A stretch of DNA of 53,794 bases from a bacterium (GCA_021783475.1 JAJXTU010000003.1:1-53794), one strand, 5' to 3'. Shown: positions 37,824-52,228, counted from the stretch's first letter. Notes: a model not told the origin generated them from the sequence alone. Made by a program: numbers and translations.

Positions 37824-39188
37824 TTATACCGTAAATTTGGAAAAAAGCTGATCCAAAAGCCCTATAGCAAGATCAATCTCTTCATCTGTAATATACAATG
37901 AGGGCGCAAGCGTAAAGACGTTTTTGTAATATCCCCCGATGTCTAGTATAAGACCATATTTCTTCCCTTTGTATTCCAAATTGCCTTTCAAGCCCTCTTC
38001 AAGAATGGTATCAGTTAGCGCCTTGTTCGGTGTAAAAGAGTCATCCTCACAAACCTCGATCCTCAACGCAAGGCCAAGGCCTTCCACGTGTCCAATCACT
38101 TTATATTTTTTCTTTAAGTATTCTAAGCCTTCAAGAAAGACCTTCCCCTTTCTGTTCACTTCGCTCTCAAAATGCTCCTCCTTCATAAGACCCATCACCT
38201 CAAGGCCAGCCCTTGCTCCCAAAACATTTGAGGCAAACGTCGAATGAGTAGAACCTGGTGGGAACATATCAGGGCTGATAAGCTCTTCCTTCGCCCAAAG
38301 TCCAGAAAGCGGGTTCATGCCGTTCGTCAAAGACTTACCAAATGTAAGGACATCAGGAGACAGGCCAAAGTGTTCGGCAGCCCACATCTTGCCAGTTCTA
38401 TAAAAGCCCATCTGAATTTCATCATCTACTATAAGTATTTTTCTCTCCCTTAATACCTTGGAGAGTTTTTCAAAGTATCCCATTGGAGGTATGACATATC
38501 CGCCCGTGCCCTGGATTGGCTCGATAAAAAATGCTGCGTATTCGCACTCTGAAACCTTAGAATCCCAAACGCTATTGTATTCTGTCTCAAATAGCTTTTC
38601 AAACATCTTAAGACAGTAAAAGTCACAGGTCTCTAATTTCTTCCCGTAGAAGCACCTAAAACAGTATGGGTATGGATGAAAATAAGCCCTATCAGAAAAA
38701 TGCCCAAACCTTCTCCTGTACCTGTAGCTCGATGTGATTGCAGAAGCGCCAAGCGTTCTACCGTGGTATCCCCCCATAAAGGCAAACATCAAACTCTTAC
38801 CGGTATAGTTTCTCACAAGTTTTAGCGCGTCTTCAGTAGCCTGCGATCCGCCGACGTTAAAATGAACTCTGCCCCTTTTGTTAAATTTCTCTTGCATAGC
38901 AAGAGAAATCTCTTTTGACAAAAGGATCTTTGGCTCGCTAAGATATTGAGAGGTTACCTGGGGTAATGTTTCCATCTGATCTATCAAGGCATCATTAATC
39001 TTTTTATTTTTATATCCGAAATTACATGCGCTATACCACATTTGAAGATCTAAAAATGTGGTATTTGCAGAATCGTACATAAAAGAGCCCTCTGCACTGC
39101 GAAAAATCTTAGGCTCTTTTACATAGTGAACTGTATCCCCAAAAGAACAAAAATCTCTTTCTAATTTGTAAAGCTCCTGATCTGTCAT
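37824..39188 (-). CDS. Class III PLP-dependent aminotransferase
   Basis: FNVGGSQATEDALKLVRNYTGKSLMFAFMGGYHGRTLGASAIT; LIVDDEIQMGFYRTGKMWAAEHFGLSPDVLTFGKSLTNGMNPLSG; SD AGGAGG precedes ATG at 39188. Confidence 0.9.
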   Translation of the reverse strand: MTDQELYKLERDFCSFGDTVHYVKEPKIFRSAEGSFMYDSANTTFLDLQMWYSACNFGYKNKKINDALIDQMETLPQVTSQYLSEPKILLSKEISLAMQEKFNKRGRVHFNVGGSQATEDALKLVRNYTGKSLMFAFMGGYHGRTLGASAITSSYRYRRRFGHFSDRAYFHPYPYCFRCFYGKKLETCDFYCLKMFEKLFETEYNSVWDSKVSECEYAAFFIEPIQGTGGYVIPPMGYFEKLSKVLRERKILIVDDEIQMGFYRTGKMWAAEHFGLSPDVLTFGKSLTNGMNPLSGLWAKEELISPDMFPPGSTHSTFASNVLGARAGLEVMGLMKEEHFESEVNRKGKVFLEGLEYLKKKYKVIGHVEGLGLALRIEVCEDDSFTPNKALTDTILEEGLKGNLEYKGKKYGLILDIGGYYKNVFTLAPSLYITDEEIDLAIGLLDQLFSKFTV

Positions 39189-39274
39189 TAATTTTCCTCC
39201 TAAAGTTGACTGCCTCAAAATATAATAAAGATAAAAAAAGATAAAAAACTTATAATATTATCTAATTCTTAAAG

Positions 39275-39952
39275 CTATATTGAAGCATTTATTTTACTAA
39301 TAGATTCACTCGCCAATAATTCATTAGAAATAAATGCTTTAATTTCAGAAAAATTATCGAAATTATAAAAATTATAACCCTTTTCAAGAGAAAACTTTGT
39401 AAGCTGATCCTTTGAAAATACAAAATCAGCCAAATTCGAAGGGCAGAAATCAGACCTCCCATTGCCTATATAGTATATAAATTTTTCTTTCGAATATTTC
39501 TCTACAATCCTACACTTACAGACTCCTGATGCTACCTTGCAGGAATCATCCCTATATGGAAAGCCTATGGACAATTTCCCATCATTAAAACCTAAAGAAT
39601 TTGAAAAAAACCTTATATTTAGCTTTAGTTTTTTAAATATATAGTCTATAAATAGATCAAACCCATCGCTTAAAACAATCAGATCAATTCCATTTCTTGT
39701 CACAAATCTATAAAAATCTATAAAACTTTCGTCTACTTCTACCGACTCAAGAAAATTATAAATTTTTTCTAAAGTAATGTCTTTTACACAGGCAAGCTGC
39801 CTTTTCAAACACTCATCAGATCCAATAGAACCATTCTGCCAGATCAGCTCTATTTCTTCCCATTCTGGCAAAGCAAATCTCTTAAGAAAGTCGTCCACAG
39901 TGTCCTTTTTAGTTATCGTTCCATCAAAATCACAAAATATAATCTTTTCCAT
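39275..39952 (-). CDS. HAD-IB family phosphatase (MtnX-like)
   Basis: MEKIIFCDFDGTITKKDTVDDFLKRF; LIVLSDGFDLFIDYIF; FIYYIGNGRSDFCPSNLADFVFSK. Confidence 0.85.
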   Translation of the reverse strand: MEKIIFCDFDGTITKKDTVDDFLKRFALPEWEEIELIWQNGSIGSDECLKRQLACVKDITLEKIYNFLESVEVDESFIDFYRFVTRNGIDLIVLSDGFDLFIDYIFKKLKLNIRFFSNSLGFNDGKLSIGFPYRDDSCKVASGVCKCRIVEKYSKEKFIYYIGNGRSDFCPSNLADFVFSKDQLTKFSLEKGYNFYNFDNFSEIKAFISNELLASESISKINASI

Positions 39953-40114
39953 ATTTTTAGCTTATGTAAAATAGATTAAAATATAATTAAAAACAAAACT
40001 TAATCATATTCTAATATCAGACAAGAATTCAATTTTTTGCAATTTAAATCGCACCTCATTTATCAATATTTTTTATAAATTACAATTGTTAATATTCTTA
40101 AAAGATAATATATC

Positions 40115-41068
40115 TTATTTTATCAATGGACACTTATTTCTTAGTTTTTTTGAGTCATTATTCATAGGACAAGTCAGGTTAAGTCTTTGACAATTATTTG
40201 TGCAGGTAGAATTCTCTTCAATACAAGAATCCAGCCTGAAAACTATGTCAAGATTGGGAAATCTATTTTTCAAACATGAAACCAATTGCTCGGCACACCT
40301 GTTTGCCTGGTACAGTGTAAAACAGGCAGGAAAGACCAGATGAAGATCCAGATAGACTTCATTGCCTGCCATTCTCGTTCTAACGTTGTGTACAGACAGT
40401 AAGCCTGGTATGTGCGTACACTGAGACTTCAGATATGACTCGACCTCTATAACTCTTGTTTCCATTATTGATGACACTGATTTATAACCCAGAGAAAGAG
40501 ATGTTTTCAATATCCAGAAGGATATCAAAATTGACATAAAAGCGTCCAAAAAATGCAAAGAAAAGGCTTCCTGTACAAATAGACCCACTAACACAGCAAA
40601 ACCCACAACTACGTCGGCCATGAGGTGAATCGAATCTGCCCTTAAGACATTCGAATCAAAGGACTTTGCGCCGAATTTTTCAAATATAGATCCAACGAAT
40701 ACCAAAACAAGAGTAAAACCATAAAAAGCCATTGAAATCGGCTCCATCTTAAAGGTGGGTTTATTGATTCTTGAAACTGCCTCATAAAGGATAAAGGCTG
40801 CAAGGGTCAAAAGAACAATCGCCTCCAGCAATACAAATAAATCCTCTATTCTTCCATGACCATACGGATGTGCTCTGTCAGCAGGCTTTCTCGCCCCAAT
40901 ACAGGCAACTCCAGCCGCGAAGCTAAGTCCCACATCCGTTATGGCATGAAATCCCTCGGCAGTAATAGCTAGCGATGACGTCAAAAAACCAGCATAAATC
41001 CTGATTATTGCGCTAACAAGAGTCAAAAATGCTGCCAAATATGCAAAGTGTTCTTCTTTTTTAAACAA
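40115..41068 (-). CDS. Cation diffusion facilitator family transporter with Cys-rich C-terminal tail
   Basis: SLAITAEGFHAITDVGLSFA, HPYGHGRIEDLFVLLEAIVLL, ADSIHLMADVVVGFAVL; tail CIEENSTCTNNCQRLNLTCPMNNDSKKLRNKCPLIK. Confidence 0.92.
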   Translation of the reverse strand: MFKKEEHFAYLAAFLTLVSAIIRIYAGFLTSSLAITAEGFHAITDVGLSFAAGVACIGARKPADRAHPYGHGRIEDLFVLLEAIVLLTLAAFILYEAVSRINKPTFKMEPISMAFYGFTLVLVFVGSIFEKFGAKSFDSNVLRADSIHLMADVVVGFAVLVGLFVQEAFSLHFLDAFMSILISFWILKTSLSLGYKSVSSIMETRVIEVESYLKSQCTHIPGLLSVHNVRTRMAGNEVYLDLHLVFPACFTLYQANRCAEQLVSCLKNRFPNLDIVFRLDSCIEENSTCTNNCQRLNLTCPMNNDSKKLRNKCPLIK

Positions 41069-41090
41069 TAAAACCTGTGTCCTTTTTATA

Positions 41091-41966
41091 TTATTTGGAT
41101 CTCTCTTTTCTTCTTTTTCTGAAATTTGTCCAGTCTACGACAAGTGCAGTAGCGTTAAATATAGATGAATATGTTCCGCTAATAATGCCGATCAGAAGAG
41201 CTACTATAAACCACTTTATGACAGGACTTCCAAATATAAGAAGTGATAGCAAAACCAACACAACGGTAAAAGAGGTGTTTATAGATCTTGAAATAGTTTG
41301 AAGTGTGCTAAAATTCGCAATCTCTTCAAATTCATGCTTTTTTATAAACTTCATATTTTCTCTTATTCTGTCAAAAATGATGATAGAGTCGTGCATAGAA
41401 TAGCCTATAGTGCTCAAGACAGCCGTAACAAAGAGCGAGTCGACTTCAGCGTGAAAAATCAAGCCAAATATTGAAAATAGACCCGTTATGACTAATACGT
41501 CGTGTAACAGTGCTATTACCCCGCATATTGCAAAAACAGGCTTGTATCTAAAGGATAGGTACAAAATTATCAAGAAAGATGCTACTAACACCAATATGAT
41601 TGCCTGTCTGACAAGTTCAGCAGATACTGTAGGTCCTATCATATCTATCTTATCGAAGCTAATTTTGCCCAGTTGGGTCTGCAAGCTTGAAACAAGCGTT
41701 CTCTGTTCCTCGATATTTAGCGGCTTTGTTCTAACAATAAACGAATTGCCAGACTGTTGAATTGTCGTATCTTTAAGATTGTTTGAATCCAATACAGATC
41801 TTAGCTTATCAACGCTAACAGGATTCTCTGGTCTCATTTGTATCATGGTGCCACCAGTAAAATCAATTGAAGGCCTAAGGCCAAACATAATAAGAGATAT
41901 TACCCCTGGCAAGATTATTAACAAAGATAATCCATAAAACCATTTTCTAAGCCCGATTATATTCAC
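41091..41966 (-). CDS. secF: Protein translocase subunit SecF
   Basis: LRPSIDFTGGTMIQMR; TVLSTIGYSMHDSIIIFDRIREN. Confidence 0.96.
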   Translation of the reverse strand: MNIIGLRKWFYGLSLLIILPGVISLIMFGLRPSIDFTGGTMIQMRPENPVSVDKLRSVLDSNNLKDTTIQQSGNSFIVRTKPLNIEEQRTLVSSLQTQLGKISFDKIDMIGPTVSAELVRQAIILVLVASFLIILYLSFRYKPVFAICGVIALLHDVLVITGLFSIFGLIFHAEVDSLFVTAVLSTIGYSMHDSIIIFDRIRENMKFIKKHEFEEIANFSTLQTISRSINTSFTVVLVLLSLLIFGSPVIKWFIVALLIGIISGTYSSIFNATALVVDWTNFRKRRKERSK

Positions 41967-43399
41967 TATTTCTTCCTCCTTTTAGCTCTTCTGTCTTTCC
42001 TGGAGGTGATAGCCTTCTCTGGCTTTTTTTCTATCTCTTCATTTTTATCTCCAATGGGCTCTTCTACAACAGAAGACGGTTTATTTTTTTCTGATAGCTT
42101 GGGCTTTGAGACCTCAGGAACAGGAGAGCCTGGATCATCTGGCACTTCATCTGTAATTGAAGCGTTTATACCTACTTTTGCCCCATAAAAAGCCGGCTTT
42201 TTAAAAAATCCAGTATGGACCACAAGGTCCATCAATGCCCTTGAGATTATAACGGCCGTAAAAAAGCTTATAATGACACCAAAAGCAAGAGTAACTGCGA
42301 AGCCCTTTATTATGCTAGATCCCCATGTAAACAATACAGCAGTCGTAATAAGAGTACTGGCATTGGAATCTATAATTGCTGGCAGTGCTCTTTTGAAACC
42401 CAAATCCATTGCAGAGATCAATGGTATGCCCTTTCTAAGCTCTTCCTTCAACCTTTCAAATATCAATATGTTTGCGTCTACCGCCATACCAATTGATAGA
42501 ATGAAACCTGCAATGCCTGGCAATGTTAAAGTAACAGGTATGAACTTAAATATGCCAAGTACAATTATGCCATACAAAAGCAGCGCAAAATCAGCAATCA
42601 AGCCTGGTAGTCGATAATACAAGATCATAAAGATAGCGACAAGCAAGAGCCCTATAAATCCAGCTTTCCATCCAGAGTCTACTGCGTCTTTGCCAAGCGT
42701 AGGACCTACCACCCTTTGTTCCACAAGCTTTACAGGAACAGGCAAAGCACCAGCTTTTATTTGAATTGCGAGCTCCTTTGCACTTTGAAGTGTAAAGTTA
42801 CCAGATATCTGAGCTTTTCCACCTGTAATAGCCTCTTTTACTACAGGAGAAGATATCTCGTTGTTGTCAAGAAATATCGCTAAAGGTTTATTTATATTGT
42901 TTGCAGTAACCTCAGCAAACTTCTTTGCGCCTTCAGTATTAAATGTAATATCTACAACAGGCCTACTGTTTGTATCGTATCCAACTTTTGCATCTTGCAG
43001 ATCGGCGCCAGTCAGAGCTGTTTTCCAGCCAGTGATCTTTCCTGTCACAGTATCATAAATTGGCTCTTTAAACTCAAGAAATGCAGTTTTTCCTATAACG
43101 TTTAGGGCATTTTGATAATCTTTAATGCCAGGTAACTGGACGAGAATAGAGTTACTCCCCTTCAATTGGATAAGAGGCTCTGATACCCCAAGTCCGTTTA
43201 CCCTATTTTCAATAACTGCCTTGACCCCTTGCATTACGTCTTTGTTCACAGTAACAGTATTAGTGTTCTGAGCCTCCAAAACAACTTCCATTCCACCCTG
43301 CAAATCCAATCCCTCTTTAAGAGGCATAAGATAGTTTATGGCAACGGCAGCCGCTAATACTATAAGGATAATGCCCCATCTCAATCTTTTAAATGTCAA
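41966..43399 (-). CDS. secD: Protein translocase subunit SecD
   Basis: LKEGLDLQGGMEVVLEA; LPGIAGFILSIGMAVDANILIFERLKEELRKG. Confidence 0.96.
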   Translation of the reverse strand: MTFKRLRWGIILIVLAAAVAINYLMPLKEGLDLQGGMEVVLEAQNTNTVTVNKDVMQGVKAVIENRVNGLGVSEPLIQLKGSNSILVQLPGIKDYQNALNVIGKTAFLEFKEPIYDTVTGKITGWKTALTGADLQDAKVGYDTNSRPVVDITFNTEGAKKFAEVTANNINKPLAIFLDNNEISSPVVKEAITGGKAQISGNFTLQSAKELAIQIKAGALPVPVKLVEQRVVGPTLGKDAVDSGWKAGFIGLLLVAIFMILYYRLPGLIADFALLLYGIIVLGIFKFIPVTLTLPGIAGFILSIGMAVDANILIFERLKEELRKGIPLISAMDLGFKRALPAIIDSNASTLITTAVLFTWGSSIIKGFAVTLAFGVIISFFTAVIISRALMDLVVHTGFFKKPAFYGAKVGINASITDEVPDDPGSPVPEVSKPKLSEKNKPSSVVEEPIGDKNEEIEKKPEKAITSRKDRRAKRRKK

Positions 43400-43447
43400 A
43401 TCCTTCCAACTCCTTTCAAACTAATTTTCAAAAACAAAAACTCTATT

Positions 43448-45343
<1,896 letters not shown>

Positions 45344-45347
<4 letters not shown>

Positions 45348-46891
45348 TTAGCATATTCTACCGATCTGATCTCTCTTACTACAGAAACCTTTATCTCTCC
45401 TGGATAATCAAGAGATTCTTCAATTCTCTTAGCCATATCCCTTGCAAGCTTCTGCGTCATAAGGTCGTCAACTTGATCGGGTTTTACTATGACCCTTATC
45501 TCCCTGCCTGCCTGTATCGCAAAACATTTATCAATGCCTTCAAATGAAAGCGCGATCTTTTCAAGATTTTCCAGTCTCTTTATATAGGTCTCAAGAGACT
45601 CTCTCCTTGCCCCCGGCCTTGATGCAGAAATAGCATCAGCAGCCTGAACCAAGACAGCCTCCAGGCTCGTCGGTTCAACTTCGGCATGGTGGGCTGCAAT
45701 CATATTTACCACAAGTGAATTCTCTTTATATTTTTTTGCAAGATCGGCTCCAATAATTGCATGCGAACCCTCCATCTCAAAGTCCACAGCCTTACCTATA
45801 TCGTGTAAGAGCCCGCCCCTCTTGGATAGCGTAGAGTCAAGTCCCAGCTCTGAGGCCATTATACCTGCAAGGTGGGCAACTTCTATAGAGTGCTGGTATA
45901 TGTTTTGACCGTAGCTAGTCCTAAATTTCAATCTGCCTATCAGTTTTACGATCTCTGGATGGAAATTCGGTATCCCCATTTCAAGGCAAACAGCTTCACC
46001 ATATTCTTTTATCTCCTGATCGAGCTCTTTTCTGGATTTTTCTACGGTCTCTTCAATTCTCCCGGGGTGTATTCTGCCGTCCAAAATTAGCTTATCAAGA
46101 GATCTTTTTGCTATCTCTCTTCTGATTGGATCGAAGCTGGATATGGTAACCGCCTCAGGCGTATCGTCAATTATAAGCTCTACCCCTGTCTCAGCTTCAA
46201 ACGAACGTATGTTTCTGCCCTCTCGGCCAATGATTCTTCCCTTCATATCGTCGGTAGGCAGGGTTACCACAGAAACGGTAGACTCCATAGTGTGATCGAC
46301 TGCGCACCTTTGAATCGCCAATGACAATATTTCCCTTGATTTTTTTTCAGACTCCTCTTTTATCTTTGTTTGAGCTTCTTTTATCTTGTTTGCAATCTCT
46401 ACATCAAGATCTTTTTCTACCTCAGCCAGCAATATATTCCTTGCCTCATCAGAAGTAAGCCCAGATACCCTCTCTATCTCAATAGATCTTTCCTGCACAA
46501 GATTCTCAAGCTTTGATTTCAATTCATCAATTTGGAGCTTTCTCTGAGTAATCTGTTCCTCTTTTTTTTCAAGATTCTCAAGCTTCCTCTCGAGATTCTC
46601 TTCCTTGCGAAGGAGTCTTTGTTCGAGCCTGTTTACCTCTATCCTTCTTTCTTTTATTTCTCTTTCCGCCTCAGATTTTAACCTTATGGATTCATCTTTG
46701 GCTTCGAGAAGTATCTCCTTTTTTCTGCTCTCAGCTTCTTTTGTATTGTTCTGGAGAACTTCCTTGGCTTCCTTGCTCAATTGCTCGGCTTCCAACCTTA
46801 GCTTTTGAGTCTTTTTGTACAAATAATATATAACTGCAACGCCAATTATTATCAGTATTATCAGAATTAATGTCAACAAAACGTGTTCCAC
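45344..46891 (-). CDS. rny: Ribonuclease Y
   Basis: N-terminal TM and coiled coil; KH domain [65 protein letters not shown]. Confidence 0.97.
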
Positions 46892-46963
46892 TTAAGGTAT
46901 CACCCCTTTCACTTTATCTTAAATTTAATCTTCTAATCAAACAATTACATCAAAAACCATAAG

Positions 46964-47998
46964 TTACTGTTCTTTTTCACCACTTGTAGGTTTAGCTTCT
47001 GGCTCAAAATAGGTTCTCACAGCAAGCATAAGCTCATTTCTGAGATCCTCATTCTCGTCCAAAAGAGCCCTTGAAGCATCCTTGCCCTGCCCCATTCTCA
47101 GCTCCTTGAAATAATAAAAGCTCCCGCTTCTAGTTATAAAACCTAGATTTAGAGCTGTTTCAAACAGATCAGTTGTTCTATCTATCCCCTGACCATAGAT
47201 TAAAATTAGCTCTGTTTCTTTAAATGGTGGAGCCAGCTTATTTTTTACAATCTTTATTCTCATTTTCGCGCCAATAATCTCACCAGCCGAGCTCTTTATA
47301 GCCTCGCCTCTTCTAACCTCAATCCTCATAGAAGAATAAAATTTCAGAGCCCTGCCACCAGGAGTAACCTCAATGGGACCAGAGGAATAACCCGTACTTA
47401 CCTTTTCTCTTAACTGGTTAATAAAAACACATGCGGTTCTCGACTTGTTCACAGTTCCTGTCAGCTTTCTCAAGGCCTGAGACATCAGCCTTGCCTGCAG
47501 GGCTATTGTAACGTCGCCCATCTCGCCTTCAAGTTCTGACTTCGGTATAAGGGCAGCTACAGAATCAACCACCACAATAGCAACTGCGTTACTCCTCACA
47601 AGGGTATCTGCTATCTCAAGAGCCTCCTCACCAGTCGTAGGCTGGGATATAAGAAGACTTTTAAGGTTTACACCTATCCTTTCTGCATAATAAACGTCCA
47701 AGGCATGTTCTGCGTCAATGAAGGCAGCTACTCCTCCAGCCTTCTGCGCCTCTGCAATAGTATGAAGGGCTACAGTGGTCTTACCAGAACCCTCAGGTCC
47801 ATATATTTCAATAATTCTTCCCCTGGGAAGTCCACCAATGCCCGAAATAATATCGATAGCCATAGAACCAGAACTAATAAAATCTACTTTTGGGGGTTCG
47901 GCCTCACCCAACCTCATTATTGAACCTTTGCCAAACCTACGTTCTATTTGAGCTATTGCAGAATCGATACTCTTTTCCTGATCTGTCTTCTCTGCCAT
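46964..47998 (-). CDS. recA: Recombinase A
   Basis: IERRFGKGSIMRLGE; RIIEIYGPEGSGKTTVALHTIAEAQKAGGVAAFIDAEHALD. Confidence 0.98.
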   Translation of the reverse strand: MAEKTDQEKSIDSAIAQIERRFGKGSIMRLGEAEPPKVDFISSGSMAIDIISGIGGLPRGRIIEIYGPEGSGKTTVALHTIAEAQKAGGVAAFIDAEHALDVYYAERIGVNLKSLLISQPTTGEEALEIADTLVRSNAVAIVVVDSVAALIPKSELEGEMGDVTIALQARLMSQALRKLTGTVNKSRTACVFINQLREKVSTGYSSGPIEVTPGGRALKFYSSMRIEVRRGEAIKSSAGEIIGAKMRIKIVKNKLAPPFKETELILIYGQGIDRTTDLFETALNLGFITRSGSFYYFKELRMGQGKDASRALLDENEDLRNELMLAVRTYFEPEAKPTSGEKEQ

Positions 47999-48087
47999 CT
48001 TAAACTATCCTCCTAATGAGTTTTTCCTAAACACTTTTAAAAGAAGATAAACGCAACTTGGTAGGTAAGCTCTCAAATGCTAACAAA

Positions 48088-49404
48088 CTAGCTGCTAACT
48101 GTTTTAAATTCTTTATTTTCTATCATATTGCAAATATCCTCGCAAATTAAATTTGCCTCTTCGAGGTTCTTGCACTCCACCATAACCCTTACAAGGGGTT
48201 CGGTGCCAGATGGCCTCACCACTATCCTGCCATCAAAATTCTTTTTTAGCTCTTCAATCTTTTCGACCAATTCGTGGCTCAATGACGGGATTCTTGATTC
48301 CAGTTTTATGCTCTTCATAATTTGATGATGTCTCTTAAACAGGCTTAGTTTTTTAAGTCCAAGTTCGTGAACGCTTCTAAGTAGATAAATTGCAGCTATC
48401 ATCCCATCTCCGCACAGTTCATTGTTTATGATTACGTGTCCGCTAGTCTCTGCACCGAGAAGGGCTCCTTTTTCTTTCATCATGTTATATACGTTCTTGT
48501 CGCCCACGTTTGACCTATAAAAAGTAATATTTTCCCTTTTAAGAAATTCTTCAAGACCCCTATTCGTCATAACAGTTCCTACCACAGAAAAATTCCTTTT
48601 ACCCATTACTACCTTCAGCCACAAGGAAAGCACAGCAAGAAAATCATCTCCGTCTACCACGTTCCCCTTATCATCGCAGGCTATTACCCTATCACCATCT
48701 CCATCAAAGGCGAATCCAATTGTCGAGGGTTTATTTAGACCCCTGCTCAGATCGCAAATAACCTCAGGGTGAGTACTTCCGCAATTTAGATTGATATTGT
48801 AACCATCAGGATAACAACCCGCAGTATACAAAAAATCTGGATGCAAAAAGTTAAAAAGTTCAGGTGCATACTGAGTGGTAGATCCGTTGGCACAATCTAA
48901 AACAATTCCCCTGATGATTATCCCTCTTGATCTCTCTTTTAGATAATTAAGGTAAATGTCAGTAAACTTCTTATCCTCATAAATTCTTGCTGGGGGTTCT
49001 TCTGCAAAATCAGAATTTACAAAGCTCTCCACACAGGCCTCTTCATCAGGACTCAATTTAAGTCCGCCCTTTGAAAAAAGTTTTATGCCATTGTCAGCAG
49101 CCAGATTGTGAGAAGCAGTTATCATAACCCCTGCACATTCTCTATAAGAACACAGATATTGAAGCCCTGGCGTGGTTATCACGCCCAAACTTATGACATC
49201 AACCCCCTGAGAGCTAAGTCCTGCAGAAATAGCCGACTCTATCATATCTCCCGAGAATCTCGTATCTTTTCCAAGTAAAACGGGCAAACCAGGTAGATTT
49301 CTTCTTAGATAGAAACCAAATGCCCTGCTTACATCAAAGGAAAGATTAGCACTTAACTCTGAGCCAATCTTCCCTCTTATGCCATCTGTACCAAAAAGTG
49401 CCAA
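48088..49404 (-). CDS. glmM: Phosphoglucosamine mutase
   Basis: LFGTDGIRGKIG; GVMITASHNLAADNGIKLFS; FAFDGDGDRVIACD; VRPSGTEPLVRVMVE. Confidence 0.95.
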   Translation of the reverse strand: MALFGTDGIRGKIGSELSANLSFDVSRAFGFYLRRNLPGLPVLLGKDTRFSGDMIESAISAGLSSQGVDVISLGVITTPGLQYLCSYRECAGVMITASHNLAADNGIKLFSKGGLKLSPDEEACVESFVNSDFAEEPPARIYEDKKFTDIYLNYLKERSRGIIIRGIVLDCANGSTTQYAPELFNFLHPDFLYTAGCYPDGYNINLNCGSTHPEVICDLSRGLNKPSTIGFAFDGDGDRVIACDDKGNVVDGDDFLAVLSLWLKVVMGKRNFSVVGTVMTNRGLEEFLKRENITFYRSNVGDKNVYNMMKEKGALLGAETSGHVIINNELCGDGMIAAIYLLRSVHELGLKKLSLFKRHHQIMKSIKLESRIPSLSHELVEKIEELKKNFDGRIVVRPSGTEPLVRVMVECKNLEEANLICEDICNMIENKEFKTVSS

Positions 49405-49425
49405 ATCAGTTCCTCCTAAAAATTT

Positions 49426-50499
49426 TCATAAACTTTCAAAACCGTATCCTTTTGATTTCATGATAGGCAAAACCACATCAAGAGCCTGTATAGTCTTCAA
49501 AAGGCCCTGATGTCCAAGAAAAACATTCCCATCCTTCAAGCCAGAAAGATATGAACTTGCTATCTGTTCTCTGGTAGTTTCTTTTCTATAATCTGCAGTA
49601 TTGACGTTCCACCATGCTACTTTTAGCCCCAGGTCTTTTACAAGGTTTTCCTTCTGACTATCAAGATCCCCGCCTGGAGGTCTAAACCACTTGATATTGG
49701 ACATATCTAAACCCGCATCCTTAAAGGTGGTGGTTTCAAGGGTAATCTCTTCCTTTGCCTTAAGGTTGTCCAATTTGTTAAAGTTAAAGTGATCCTCTGA
49801 ATGGTAACCTATTTCAATACCCCAGTCCTGTAAGATCTTGCCTACATACGGCCTTACTTCCAACATCTTGCCTACAAGAAAAAAGGTGGCATGGCCATAA
49901 TGTCTTACCAGGTCAGCAAGGAGCAACGAATACAAGGGGAATGGCCCATCGTCAAATGTCAAAAATACCTTTTTCTCACCCTGTTTTATAGGAGGTGCTT
50001 GCTCTACCTTGCCAAATGGGTCTTTGCCCTTGTAATAAGGTTTGCCCTTGTTCCACGACCAATAGTAGCCACAGTTTGCAAGAGGCTCGCTATCCTTGAA
50101 TGCGCTGTGTGTAGAAAGCGCGGTAAATAGCTCACCGTATCCATATTTATATGGAGCAGGCCTCTCTATAAAGCTTATCTCGACAAAATCAAGGCCTGGT
50201 ATGGTGAACAAAGAAGCAAATATCTTTTTTGATTCTGACTCAAAAGATGCATCGCTCTGCGGGCTCACTTTCAAGGCCACCCATGCTCCTGTAATGTAGC
50301 CATTCGATGCCGACTGAACGTCAAGAACGTCGCCCGTTAACTTTGACTTTATTTGGTTTGTAATGTTGTCTGTGTTTAGTTTATCTACCTGCGCAAAGGA
50401 TACGTGCTCAACCCTGTGAGAAAAATGCCATATCAAAGCGCCTGCGACAATAAGGATCAAAATAGCAGGTATGAGAATCTTTATATTTAAAAATTTCAT
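49426..50499 (-). CDS. Membrane-anchored polysaccharide deacetylase with extra N-terminal domain
   Basis: KKVFLTFDDGPFPLYSLLLADLVRHYGHATFFLVGKML; IGYHSEDHFNF; WFRPPGGDLD. Confidence 0.9.
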   Translation of the reverse strand: MKFLNIKILIPAILILIVAGALIWHFSHRVEHVSFAQVDKLNTDNITNQIKSKLTGDVLDVQSASNGYITGAWVALKVSPQSDASFESESKKIFASLFTIPGLDFVEISFIERPAPYKYGYGELFTALSTHSAFKDSEPLANCGYYWSWNKGKPYYKGKDPFGKVEQAPPIKQGEKKVFLTFDDGPFPLYSLLLADLVRHYGHATFFLVGKMLEVRPYVGKILQDWGIEIGYHSEDHFNFNKLDNLKAKEEITLETTTFKDAGLDMSNIKWFRPPGGDLDSQKENLVKDLGLKVAWWNVNTADYRKETTREQIASSYLSGLKDGNVFLGHQGLLKTIQALDVVLPIMKSKGYGFESL

Positions 50500-50583
50500 A
50501 GAAACTCCCTTCTAATTTCTTACAGATACCCAAAAAATAACACTTATTTTAACACCTGATCAAAAATCAGTTATAAATTAATT

Positions 50584-52228
<1,645 letters not shown>

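Noticed and set aside
47999-48087. Search for a LexA/SOS box upstream of recA
   Set aside because: No GAAC-N4-GTTC or CTG-N10-CAG-type palindrome obvious by eye; absence by eye is not strong evidence, so not reported as a finding.
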